Below are positions 6,788-14,051 of a DNA stretch of 17,016 nucleotides, piece after piece. Source of the stretch: an uncultured Eubacteriales bacterium (GTDB taxonomy: Bacteria; Bacillota; Clostridia; Monoglobales; Monoglobaceae); the NCBI GenBank assembly GCA_905198865.1, contig CAJKEB010000037.1, positions 1-17,016 on the forward strand, read 5' to 3'. Made by a program: the position numbers and the translations under genes. Position 1 is the first letter of the stretch, and each line of letters starts with the position of its first letter. The notes beneath the pieces are model-generated. The model did no database searches and had not been told where the DNA came from. It worked only from the letters and a program-made list of their open reading frames with translations.

Positions 6788-8530
6788 ATGTCAGAAAATG
6801 TTAATATAAAAATCAACGGAGCTGAAATGAGTGTTCCCGCTGATTATACTATACTTGAAGCGGCACGTGAGGCGGGAATTGATATTCCTACTCTGTGTTA
6901 TCTCAAGGATGTGAGCAAGACAGGCTCTTGCAGAATGTGTATTGTAGAAGTAAAGGGCGCAAGAGCGCTCCAGGCTGCGTGTGTTTATCCGGTGTCCGAG
7001 GGACTTGAGGTTATGACAAACACTCCGAAGGTAAGAAATCAGAGAAAGCTGACGCTTGAACTCTTGCTTTCAAACCACGACAGAAAATGTCTGAGCTGTA
7101 TCCGCAACAAGTCGTGCGAGCTGCAAACCTTGGCTGATGAACTCGGGGTTGAGGGCATTTCGTTTGAGGGTGAAATGCTTGAACACGATGTCGATGATGT
7201 ATCGCCTTCAATAGTAAGAGACAACAAAAAGTGCGTTCTGTGCCGCCGCTGCGTAAATATGTGTAAGGAGGTTCAGACGGTTGCGGTTATCGACACAATG
7301 GAACGCGGATTTAAGACAAGGGTCGGTACGGCGTTTGAAAAGCCGCTGTCCGATACGGCGTGTGTAAACTGCGGTCAGTGTATTGTTTCGTGTCCGACAG
7401 GCGCACTGCGTGAGAAGGATAACACTCAGGAGGTATGGGACGCAATCGCAGATCCTGACAAGTATGTTATTGTTCAGACAGCTCCTGCTGTCAGAGCAGG
7501 TCTGGGCGAGGAGTTCGGCTATCCTATGGGAACTCCCGTCACCGGCAAAATGGCGGCCGCTCTGCGCAGACTCGGCTTTGACAAGACCTTTGATACGGAT
7601 ACCGGCGCAGATCTGACGATAATGGAGGAGGCAAACGAGCTTATTGAGCGCGTGCAGAACGGCGGTAAGTTGCCGATGATTACATCATGCAGCCCCGGCT
7701 GGATTAAGTTCTGTGAGCATTACTTCCCGGACTTTTTGGATAATCTTTCATCGTGCAAGTCGCCGCATCAGATGTTCGGCGCAGTACTCAAGTCATATTA
7801 TGCCGAGAAGAACGGTATCGACCCGAAGAATATGTTTGTTGTTTCGGTTATGCCGTGCGTTGCCAAGAAGTTTGAATCAGGCAGACCGGAGATGGAAGTG
7901 GACGCACTGCGTGACGTTGACGCTGTTATATCGACGCGTGAGCTTGCAAGAATGATTAAGCAGGCAGGCATTATGTTCGACAAACTGCCTGACGAGGAAT
8001 TTGACGTTCCGTTTGAACGTGCCAGCGGCGCAGGCGTAATATTCGGAGTAACAGGCGGAGTAATGGAGGCGGCGCTCAGAACTGCCGCAGATACTCTCGG
8101 CGGCAAACCGGTCGATGAAATAGAATACACAGCTGTGCGCGGTGTTGAAGGAATTAAAGAGGCAACCGTTAATATGGGCGGTCTTGATGTCAAGGTTGCT
8201 GTTGCTCACGGTCTGGGCAATGCGAGAAAGCTCCTTGAAAATATCAGAGCCGGCAAGGCTGATTATCACTTTGTCGAAATCATGGCATGTCCCGGCGGCT
8301 GCGTAAACGGCGGCGGTCAGCCAATCGTTCCGTCACGTGACAAGATGGATGTCGATGTGAGAACACAGCGTGCAAAGGTGCTGTATTCCGAGGACATAAA
8401 CAGCAAGATAAGAAAGAGTCATGAAAACCCCGATATGGCAACGCTCTATAATGAGTATTTTGAAAAACCGGGCTCGCATAAAGCGCATGAGCTTCTGCAT
8501 ACTACGTATACCAAGAGAAATAAGTATTAA
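6788..8530 (+). CDS. hndD: Catalytic [FeFe]-hydrogenase subunit (HndD/HydA)
   Basis: This 580-residue catalytic subunit reduces protons to H2 or the reverse at an H-cluster. Domains in order: [2Fe-2S] ferredoxin (C37, C48, C51, C65); His-Cys3 [4Fe-4S] cluster (H97, C101, C104, C110); two-cluster ferredoxin domain (C149, C152, C155, C159 and C192, C195, C198, C202); H-cluster domain with TSCSPGW (299-305), VMPCVAKKFE (354-363), EIMACPGGCVNGGGQP (497-512); and the small C-terminal domain ending in HKAHELLHTTY. L1 has one cysteine where prototypic enzymes have a CC pair. AGGAGG (6771-6776) overlaps the hndC stop. HydE, HydF and HydG maturases must lie elsewhere. Cytoplasmic; no signal peptide. 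Confidence 0.96.
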   Translation: MSENVNIKINGAEMSVPADYTILEAAREAGIDIPTLCYLKDVSKTGSCRMCIVEVKGARALQAACVYPVSEGLEVMTNTPKVRNQRKLTLELLLSNHDRKCLSCIRNKSCELQTLADELGVEGISFEGEMLEHDVDDVSPSIVRDNKKCVLCRRCVNMCKEVQTVAVIDTMERGFKTRVGTAFEKPLSDTACVNCGQCIVSCPTGALREKDNTQEVWDAIADPDKYVIVQTAPAVRAGLGEEFGYPMGTPVTGKMAAALRRLGFDKTFDTDTGADLTIMEEANELIERVQNGGKLPMITSCSPGWIKFCEHYFPDFLDNLSSCKSPHQMFGAVLKSYYAEKNGIDPKNMFVVSVMPCVAKKFESGRPEMEVDALRDVDAVISTRELARMIKQAGIMFDKLPDEEFDVPFERASGAGVIFGVTGGVMEAALRTAADTLGGKPVDEIEYTAVRGVEGIKEATVNMGGLDVKVAVAHGLGNARKLLENIRAGKADYHFVEIMACPGGCVNGGGQPIVPSRDKMDVDVRTQRAKVLYSEDINSKIRKSHENPDMATLYNEYFEKPGSHKAHELLHTTYTKRNKY

Positions 8531-8544
8531 TGATATATAAAACG

Positions 8545-8580
8545 AGGGCTGCTGCGATAATAATCGCAGCAGCCCTTGTA
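8545..8580. terminator. Bidirectional rho-independent terminator between hndD and the ECF gene
   Basis: A perfect 14-bp stem (8545-8558 with 8563-8576; left arm AGGGCTGCTGCGAT) closes on a 4-base AATA loop. On the minus strand it is followed by CGTTTTATATA, a good U-tract, so it suits the convergent ECF gene that ends at 8595. On the plus strand the tail (TTGTAAAT) is weaker. It lies 15 bases after the hndD stop. Confidence 0.85.
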
Positions 8581-8594
8581 AATAACTATGTATT

Positions 8595-9158
8595 TTACTG
8601 TTCGATTTTCTTATTCCTCAAAATTGGCGGAAGCGCAGGCATCAAATGCGCGCGTGAGAGAGCAGTTGCGACAATTACCGCGATTATATAGTCAACTATA
8701 TGATGCGCAATTGTGCCGCCTATTGTAATCCACATCATTGCAAGGTTTGAATATGAAGAATTCGAGCTTGCTCCTGTTGCAAAGAATATGAGAACTACAA
8801 TACCTTCAAAAATACCGTGAATAAGTGCGGTTACACCGCATGTTACTGTCAGATTAAAGCCTCTTTTTAACATATATGCGCCAATTACAGCAAAAGCTAT
8901 ATGAGAAGCCGCTCTGACTGCAACAATTAAAGGAGTTGTTATAAAAAAACCTATTGTTGTTCCGATAGCGGTGAGTACAGCTGTAAGCGGTGAAATAAAC
9001 ATAGCAATAATAACCGGAACATGCGCCATAAGCGTTGCGGAATACGGTCCGACAGGAATCTTAAACGGAGGACTCGTGAATATCATCGGAATAAGAATTC
9101 CTATTGCAATGAGCAATGCGGATATTACCATGTCTTTTGTCTTAAATTTAGTGTTCAA
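8595..9158 (-). CDS. ECF transporter S component, possibly niacin-specific (NiaX-like)
   Basis: The 187-residue very hydrophobic protein has about five or six predicted membrane segments (near 9-27, 43-58, 60-77, 79-97, 103-127 and 140-168). The first contains A14-x3-A18, the kind of small-residue motif with which S components contact the EcfT subunit. The HVPVIIAMFISPLTA (46-60) and AIGTTIGFF (64-72) stretches remind me of the NiaX niacin family, but I cannot exclude another vitamin. No EcfA or EcfT gene is near, so it would share the common ECF module (group II). The start is TTG at 9158, chosen because GGAGG lies exactly seven bases upstream; the next in-frame ATG (residue 10) has no such site. 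It is monocistronic. Confidence 0.75.
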   Translation of the reverse strand: MNTKFKTKDMVISALLIAIGILIPMIFTSPPFKIPVGPYSATLMAHVPVIIAMFISPLTAVLTAIGTTIGFFITTPLIVAVRAASHIAFAVIGAYMLKRGFNLTVTCGVTALIHGIFEGIVVLIFFATGASSNSSYSNLAMMWITIGGTIAHHIVDYIIAVIVATALSRAHLMPALPPILRNKKIEQ

Positions 9159-9212
9159 GTAGAACCCTCCCTGAAATAAAGTTATAAGTTACATGCCTTT
9201 GTTAAAAATGCA

Positions 9213-9240
9213 TATACTTATTTCAGTATAACACGCGTGT
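9213..9240. promoter_or_regulatory. Palindromes inside the ECF promoter, candidate repressor operators
   Basis: The spacer between -35 and -10 contains the perfect 10-bp palindrome ACACGCGTGT (9231-9240). The -10 itself is one arm of an inverted repeat, TATACT (9213-9218) with AGTATA (9225-9230) around six bases. Either would let a dimeric repressor occlude polymerase. If the gene is a niacin transporter, NiaR is the natural candidate, but I do not recall its exact motif well enough to call it. Confidence 0.5.
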
Positions 9241-9253
9241 AAAGTTTTGTCAA
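9225..9253 (-). promoter_or_regulatory. Near-consensus promoter of the ECF S-component gene
   Basis: On the minus strand the -35 is a perfect TTGACA (9248-9253), the spacer is exactly 17 bases, and the -10 is TATACT (9225-9230). Transcription should start near 9218, giving a leader of about 60 bases to the TTG start. A promoter this strong in front of a vitamin transporter usually implies repression, and palindromes lie right inside it. Confidence 0.8.
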
Positions 9254-9343
9254 TACAAATCTTGGAAAATTTATTGTCAAACAATTCACAAACTATTCAT
9301 AAAAGAATAACAAAAAATTGACATGGATTTTCTTAAAAAATAC

Positions 9344-9372
9344 TTGATAAATCTGTACTGATAGGTTAAAAT
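9344..9372 (+). promoter_or_regulatory. Promoter of the pgk-tpiA-gpmI operon
   Basis: TTGATA (9344-9349) and TAAAAT (9367-9372) are separated by 17 bases; each hexamer has one mismatch from consensus. The start would be near 9379, with a leader of about 72 bases. A second perfect TTGACA at 9318-9323 has only a poor -10 (TACTTG) at 17 bases, so it is less likely. The rest of the 292-base divergent region (9159-9450) is AT-rich without other clear structure. Confidence 0.65.
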
Positions 9373-9450
9373 TGTCATGTAGGCTTAAAACTAAAAAATA
9401 ATTAAACTTATATTATATTTACATTTATACAGTTTTGGAGGTATTTATAA

Positions 9451-10653
9451 ATGAATAAAAAGACAGTTGATGACGTTCAGGTAAAGGGCAAGAAGGTTTT
9501 GGTTCGCTGTGACTTCAACGTTCCGATTAAGGACGGAAAGATTACGGACGAGACCAGAATAAACGGTGCTTTGCCGACAATCGAAAAGCTTGTAGCTGAC
9601 GGCGCAAAGGTTATTCTTTGCTCGCATATGGGCAAGCCAAAGGGTCAGGTTGTTGAAAGCCTTTCCTTGGCTCCTGTTGCAAAGAGACTTTCAGAGAAGC
9701 TCGGCAAAGAGGTTGTTTTTGCAGATGATGACAATGTTGTCGGTGAGAACGCAAAGGCTGCTGTTGCAAATATGCAGGACGGCGATGTTGTTCTGCTTCA
9801 GAACACAAGATTCAGACCCGAGGAGACAAAGAACGAGAAGAATTTCAGTGAGGAGCTTGCTTCACTCGCAGAGATGTTTGTAAACGACGCATTCGGCAGC
9901 GCGCACAGAGCTCACTGCTCAACTGTTGGTGTTACTGAGTTCTTAAGCCCGTGCGTATCGGGTTACCTGCTCGCTAAGGAGCTTGACTTCTTAGGCAATG
10001 CGATTGATAACCCTGTAAGACCGCTCGTTGCCATCCTCGGCGGCGCAAAGGTTTCGGACAAGCTCAATGTTATTTCAACCCTGCTTGAGAAGTGCGACAC
10101 ACTTATTATCGGCGGCGGTATGGCTTATACATTCCTTAAGGCAAAGGGCTATGAGGTTGGAACCTCATTGGTAGACGATGATAAGATTGACTACTGCAAG
10201 GATATGATTGAAAAGGCAGAGAAGCTCGGCAAGACAATGCTTCTCCCGGTTGATACGGTTGTTGCTTCTGAGTTCCCGAGCCCTATCGATGCTGAAATCG
10301 CTGTAGAAACAGTTCCGTCTAATGCTATCCCGGCTGACAAGATGGGTCTTGACATCGGCGAAAAGACAAGAGAGCTGTTTGCTGACACAGTTAAGTCGGC
10401 AAAGACTGTTGTATGGAACGGACCTATGGGCGTATTTGAGAACCCCATTCTTGCAAAGGGTACCGTTGCGGTTGCTCAGGCTCTTGCTGATACAGACGCA
10501 ACAACAATCATCGGCGGCGGTGATAGTGCTGCTGCTGTCAACACATTGGGCTTCGGCGATAAGATGAGCCACATCTCAACAGGCGGCGGCGCTTCAATGG
10601 AATTCCTGGAGGGCAAGGTTCTTCCGGGCTGCGCTGCACTTGACGATAAATAA
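9451..10653 (+). CDS. pgk: Phosphoglycerate kinase
   Basis: Transfers phosphate from 1,3-bisphosphoglycerate to ADP, the first ATP-yielding step of glycolysis; cytoplasmic monomer. The 400-residue length is normal for bacteria. Signature residues are RCDFNVP (19-25), R37, SHMGKPKG (58-65), NTRF (118-121), NDAFGSAHR (145-153), GGAKVSDK (197-204), GGGMAYTF (221-228), WNGPMGVFE (322-330), GGGDSAA (355-361) and STGGGASMEF (376-385). GGAGG at 9437-9441 is nine bases from ATG. It heads an operon with tpiA and gpmI; the usual upstream partner gap is absent. Its codon use (GGC, AAG, GCA, CTT) looks like that of a well expressed native gene. Confidence 0.97.
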   Translation: MNKKTVDDVQVKGKKVLVRCDFNVPIKDGKITDETRINGALPTIEKLVADGAKVILCSHMGKPKGQVVESLSLAPVAKRLSEKLGKEVVFADDDNVVGENAKAAVANMQDGDVVLLQNTRFRPEETKNEKNFSEELASLAEMFVNDAFGSAHRAHCSTVGVTEFLSPCVSGYLLAKELDFLGNAIDNPVRPLVAILGGAKVSDKLNVISTLLEKCDTLIIGGGMAYTFLKAKGYEVGTSLVDDDKIDYCKDMIEKAEKLGKTMLLPVDTVVASEFPSPIDAEIAVETVPSNAIPADKMGLDIGEKTRELFADTVKSAKTVVWNGPMGVFENPILAKGTVAVAQALADTDATTIIGGGDSAAAVNTLGFGDKMSHISTGGGASMEFLEGKVLPGCAALDDK

Positions 10654-10675
10654 TCGTTTTAATGTGTAAAACTCT

Positions 10676-10710
10676 ATAGGGGCGGATAGGATATCCTCCC
10701 CTATGCTTTT
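10676..10710 (+). terminator. Hairpin with short T-run between pgk and tpiA (partial terminator or processing site)
   Basis: ATAGGGG (10676-10682) pairs with CCCCTAT (10698-10704). After one C-T mismatch the stem continues as GGAT/ATCC (10684-10687 with 10693-10696) on a 5-base loop. GC and four T (10707-10710) follow. The T-run is short, so read-through into tpiA is likely. Such a structure could set pgk mRNA above tpiA-gpmI mRNA or protect the pgk 3' end. No new promoter is evident in the 89-base gap. Confidence 0.55.
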
Positions 10711-10742
10711 GATATTTATAGAAATATATAGGAGATAATATA

Positions 10743-11495
10743 ATGAGAAAGAAAATTATTGCCGGAAATTGGAAAATGAACAAGACTCCGTCAGAAGCAA
10801 AGGCTTTGGCAGAGGCGATAGTACAGAAGGTAAGCGGCGCTAATTGCGACGTTGTGGTTTGTCCGACCGCCGTTTGTATTCCGGGCGTTGCAGAGGCTGT
10901 CAAGGGCAGCAATGTCGCTGTGGGCGGTCAGAATGTTCACTTTAAAGAAAGCGGAGCATATACGGGCGAGATTGCCGCAAGCATGCTCACAGATATAGGT
11001 GCTGAATATGTTATCATCGGTCACAGTGAAAGACGCCAGTATTTCGGCGAGACGGACGAGACCGTTAACTTAAGAACAAAAGCGGCTTTGGCAGGCGGAC
11101 TAAATCCTATTGTCTGCGTCGGCGAAAGCCTCGCTGAGCGTGAAGCCGGAATTATGGACGACACTGTACGCCGCCAGACTAAGCTTGCGCTTTTGGGCAT
11201 TGAAAAGGCAGACGCAGAAAAGGTCGTTATTGCCTATGAGCCTATCTGGGCAATCGGTACGGGAAAGACCGCTACTGCTGAGCAGGCTGACGAGGTTTGC
11301 GGAATAATCCGCGAGACGGTCGCAAAGCTGTATGGCGGCGACACAGCAGAGAAGATAAGAATTCAGTACGGCGGAAGCATGAACGCAGGCAATGCGGCAG
11401 AGCTTCTCTCAAAGCCTAATATTGACGGCGGACTTATCGGCGGCGCAAGCCTTAAGCCGGACGATTTTGCCGTTATAGTTAAAGCGGCTGAATAA
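10743..11495 (+). CDS. tpiA: Triose-phosphate isomerase
   Basis: Interconverts dihydroxyacetone phosphate and glyceraldehyde 3-phosphate in the cytoplasm, acting as a dimer. At 250 residues it has the standard size. Visible active-site elements are GNWKMNK (8-14, with N9 and the lysine K11), IIGHSERR (91-98, catalytic H94), YEPIWAIGTG (165-174, catalytic E166 and the flexible lid), QYGGSM (208-213) and the phosphate-gripping DGGLIGGASL (228-237). AGGAG at 10730-10734 is eight bases from ATG. It is 21 bases from gpmI, so the two are surely co-transcribed. Nothing is missing or unusual. Confidence 0.97.
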   Translation: MRKKIIAGNWKMNKTPSEAKALAEAIVQKVSGANCDVVVCPTAVCIPGVAEAVKGSNVAVGGQNVHFKESGAYTGEIAASMLTDIGAEYVIIGHSERRQYFGETDETVNLRTKAALAGGLNPIVCVGESLAEREAGIMDDTVRRQTKLALLGIEKADAEKVVIAYEPIWAIGTGKTATAEQADEVCGIIRETVAKLYGGDTAEKIRIQYGGSMNAGNAAELLSKPNIDGGLIGGASLKPDDFAVIVKAAE

Positions 11496-11516
11496 TTTAA
11501 TTAAGGAGACAGGAAA

Positions 11517-13046
11517 ATGAGTAAGAAACCATATGCACTTATCATTATGGACGGCTTCGGCGAGAACAGCCGTCATGACGGAAATGCCATATATTCGGCG
11601 AATACGCCTAACCTTGACAAGTATATGAAAGAATGTCCTACGTCAATCGTTCACGCATCGGGCATGGATGTCGGACTTCCTGACGGTCAGATGGGCAACT
11701 CGGAGGTAGGACATACCAACATCGGAGCGGGACGTATAGTATATCAGGAGCTGACCCGTATCACAAAGGCAATAGAAGAAGGCACGTTTTTTGAGAACGA
11801 GGCACTCAAAGGCGCAGTTGAGAACTGCAAGAAGCACGGTAGTGCGCTGCACCTTATGGGACTGCTTTCACCGGGCGGTGTTCACAGTCATCAGAACCAC
11901 CTTTACGGACTTTTGGAGCTTGCGAAGAAGAACGGTCTGACAGATGTGCATGTACATGGCTTTTTGGACGGCCGTGACGTACCGCCGTCATCTGCTGAGC
12001 AGTATATAAAGGAGCTTGTTGCCAAAGAACGTGAGATAGGCGTAGGCGATATTGCAACAATCATGGGCAGATACTACGCAATGGACAGAGATAATCGCTG
12101 GGAGAGAGTAGGAAAGGCTTATGACGCAATCGTAAAGGGCGAGGGTGCAAAGGCAAACAGTGCTGTTGAAGCTATTCAGGAGAGCTATAACAACGACGTG
12201 ACTGACGAATTTGTTGTTCCGTGCGTTGTCGAAAAGGACGGCAAGCCGGTAGGCACGGTTAAGGAGAATGACTCAGTTATCTTCTTCAACTTCAGACCCG
12301 ACCGTGCGAGAGAGATTACCAGAACTATCGTTGACCCGAACTTTGACGGCTTTGAGAGGGAGTTCTTCAAGACGTACTTTGTGACAATGACCCAGTACGA
12401 CGCAACAATGCCGAATGTCAATGTCGCATTCAAGCCTGAAAGCCTCACCAACACATTCGGCGAGTATATCAGCAGCAAGGGCATGACCCAGCTCAGAATT
12501 GCAGAGACCGAGAAGTACGCTCATGTTACGTTCTTCTTCAACGGCGGTGTTGAAAAGCCGTATGAGGGCGAGGACAGGGCGCTGATTAATTCGCCCAAGG
12601 TTGCAACATATGATTTGCAGCCCGAAATGAGCGCGTTTGAGGTAACAGACGAGGTAGTGAGCCGTATCAGAAGCGGAAAGTATGATGTGGTTATTCTGAA
12701 CTTTGCAAACTGTGACATGGTTGGACACACCGGCGTGTTTGACGCAGCGGTTAAGGCTGTTGAAACAGTTGATACATGCGTTGGAAGAGTGGTAGACGCA
12801 CTGCTCGAAATGGGCGGCGAGGCGCTTATCACAGCTGACCACGGCAACGCAGACCAGATGATTGACTATGAGACAGGCGAGCCGTTCACGGCGCACACGA
12901 CAAATGTTGTACCGCTGATTTTAATCGGCAGAGACGATGTCAAACTCAAAGACGGACGTCTTGCTGACCTTGCGCCGACACTTCTTGACATGATGTGCAT
13001 AGAAAAGCCTGCCGAAATGACAGGCGAGTCGCTTCTGGAGAAGTAG
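11517..13046 (+). CDS. gpmI: Cofactor-independent (2,3-bisphosphoglycerate-independent) phosphoglycerate mutase
   Basis: Converts 3-phosphoglycerate to 2-phosphoglycerate through a phosphoserine intermediate; a Mn-dependent alkaline-phosphatase-superfamily enzyme, cytoplasmic. The 509 residues match the usual length. Seen are the metal residue D12 (IMDGFG), catalytic S62 in QMGNSEVGH (58-66), H123 (GGVHSH), the LDGRDVPP loop (150-157), R261-containing FRPDRARE, K333 in TEKYAHVTFFFNGG, and the second metal set NCDMVGHTG (398-406), ADHGNADQM (440-448) and H460. AAGGAG at 11503-11508 is eight bases from ATG. It closes the operon. No classical terminator follows; the first hairpin downstream (13065-13082) has no T-run and belongs to the repeat element described next. 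Confidence 0.97.
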   Translation: MSKKPYALIIMDGFGENSRHDGNAIYSANTPNLDKYMKECPTSIVHASGMDVGLPDGQMGNSEVGHTNIGAGRIVYQELTRITKAIEEGTFFENEALKGAVENCKKHGSALHLMGLLSPGGVHSHQNHLYGLLELAKKNGLTDVHVHGFLDGRDVPPSSAEQYIKELVAKEREIGVGDIATIMGRYYAMDRDNRWERVGKAYDAIVKGEGAKANSAVEAIQESYNNDVTDEFVVPCVVEKDGKPVGTVKENDSVIFFNFRPDRAREITRTIVDPNFDGFEREFFKTYFVTMTQYDATMPNVNVAFKPESLTNTFGEYISSKGMTQLRIAETEKYAHVTFFFNGGVEKPYEGEDRALINSPKVATYDLQPEMSAFEVTDEVVSRIRSGKYDVVILNFANCDMVGHTGVFDAAVKAVETVDTCVGRVVDALLEMGGEALITADHGNADQMIDYETGEPFTAHTTNVVPLILIGRDDVKLKDGRLADLAPTLLDMMCIEKPAEMTGESLLEK

Positions 13047-13061
13047 AATAATAATTTATAT

Positions 13062-13374
13062 GCTCCACCTTCGCAAAGGTGGAAATGCAAACTGCGGTAG
13101 GTGAGCTGTGAAACAGCGAACACGGAGGTGCGCAGTCATCTCGCCGAAGGCGATTTAATATGATATTGACTTTCGTTACTTCTGGTGAAAACGCTTAGTA
13201 TGGCGCATACGAACCTTTCAGGTTCGGTCACATGTGCGCAACCGTCTCATGCTTGCATGGTATTATATGTATCATGCAAAATGACCTCTAAGCGAGGTCA
13301 GACGCCTGCGCGCCTAACGTGCTTGCTATGCAAGCCTGCCGATGCTTGCACTACCACCTTTACGAAGGTGGAGC
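13062..13374. mobile_element. MITE-like 313-bp non-coding element with inverted terminal repeats
   Basis: Bases 13062-13082 (starting GCTCCACCTTCG) and the reverse complement of 13354-13374 match at 20 of 21 positions. The match continues imperfectly inward, with about 33 of 40 identities. Each end is also a hairpin by itself (CCACCTT/AAGGTGG, loops CGCA and TACG). Inside are further stems: TCGCC/GGCGA (13141-13153), CGAACC/GGTTCG (13210-13226) nested in GCGCA/TGCGC (13203-13239), TTGCATG/CATGCAA (13253-13279), TGACCTC/GAGGTCA (13282-13300) and GCTTGC/GCAAGC (13321-13335). I see no transposase and no convincing target-site duplication. The short open frames across it are not genes. It could alternatively be a structured RNA. 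Confidence 0.55.
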
Positions 13375-13408
13375 CACATTAATCCATGTAAAAGATGACT
13401 TCGGGGTT

Positions 13409-13475
13409 TTAGGGGCAGCGCCCCTAATAACTGCTCCCCCTCCGGGGGAGCTGTCGCCGCAGGCGACTGAGAGGG
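13409..13475. repeat. GC-rich triple-hairpin palindromic repeat (REP-like)
   Basis: Three perfect stems lie almost end to end: TTAGGGGC/GCCCCTAA (13409-13416, 13420-13427), GCTCCCCC/GGGGGAGC (13433-13440, 13444-13451) and GTCGCC/GGCGAC (13453-13458, 13462-13467), followed by TGAGAGGG. Each loop is three bases. The last two stems, joined by a single T and ending in GACTGAGAGGG, resemble a palindromic unit I recall from intergenic regions of gut Clostridia genomes. The stretch 13375-13408 and 13476-13500 shows nothing further. Confidence 0.6.
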
Positions 13476-13491
13476 TATCATACTATAATCC

Positions 13492-13541
13492 GTATTACAA
13501 AACAAAGGGCTGCTGCATGAAATTTGCAGCAGCTCTTTGTT
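13492..13541 (-). terminator. Rho-independent terminator of the superoxide dismutase gene
   Basis: A 17-bp stem (13501-13517 with 13525-13541, one G-U pair) closes on a 7-base loop and starts only three bases after the minus-strand stop codon. On the minus strand the descending arm runs into TTTGTTTTG, an adequate U-tract. Its left arm shares the 11-base core AGGGCTGCTGC with the hndD terminator at 8545. Confidence 0.85.
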
Positions 13542-13544
13542 TGC

Positions 13545-14030
13545 TTAGAATACAGAAATAACACCGCAGGCAATCTTTGTTCCCGAATTTCCGCTCGGCT
13601 GACTGGTAAAGTCGTCAGGCATATCATGTATTATAACTGTCCGTCCGATTATCTCGGAGATACTGAACCTGTTAGTCAGCACAGACAGATAGGCATACCC
13701 GTCATTCTCAAACAGCGGCGGCAAATCTCCCGCATGAAACGGATGCGCACAGCCGTATGGATTATAGTGCGTCTTTGCGTTTGCGAAGGGGTCCTGGGCA
13801 TTGCCGGTGCAGGAATTGCCCTCGTGAATATGAAAGCCGAATATCCTGTCGCTGCACGACTCAGCGCTGCCCTTTGGCAGACCGCTTATGCTTGCTGTCA
13901 CCAGAACTCCGTTTTTCTTCTGAACGAATGTAACCGTGCCGTTTATATCCGGAAAGTCAGAGTTTCCCTTAACAACCGCCATAGCGCGTTTGAATCGGGC
14001 TCCGTCTCCCGTAGTACCAAATTTAAACAC
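13545..14030 (-). CDS. sodC: Cu/Zn superoxide dismutase family protein
   Basis: Predicted to dismutate superoxide using Cu and Zn. In the 161-residue protein all metal ligands can be aligned: FHIHEG (H67, H69), THYNP (bridging H88), H96, HAGD (H99, D102) and VIIHDMPDD (H135). The structural disulfide cysteines are C74 and C155. Two oddities stand out: the active-site arginine three residues before the last cysteine is Lys152 (GTKIACG rather than the usual R-L-A-C-G), and there is no signal peptide or lipobox although most bacterial SodC proteins are exported. Extra cysteines C59 and C94 are present. The start is GTG at 14030, with GAGGTG seven bases upstream. Monocistronic and divergent from the Tet-like gene. 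Confidence 0.88.
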   Translation of the reverse strand: MFKFGTTGDGARFKRAMAVVKGNSDFPDINGTVTFVQKKNGVLVTASISGLPKGSAESCSDRIFGFHIHEGNSCTGNAQDPFANAKTHYNPYGCAHPFHAGDLPPLFENDGYAYLSVLTNRFSISEIIGRTVIIHDMPDDFTSQPSGNSGTKIACGVISVF

Positions 14031-14051
14031 ATTAGTTCACCTCATAATATC

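Noticed and set aside
13047..13544. CRISPR array or group II intron in the repeat-rich gap
   Set aside because: The repeats are inverted and irregularly spaced, not direct repeats with spacers, and no domain V-like intron hairpin or reverse transcriptase was seen.
13185..13561. Open frames of 65 and 80 codons in the gpmI-sod gap
   Set aside because: They run through hairpin repeats, have no ribosome binding sites and give low-complexity Cys/His-rich translations without homology I recognise.
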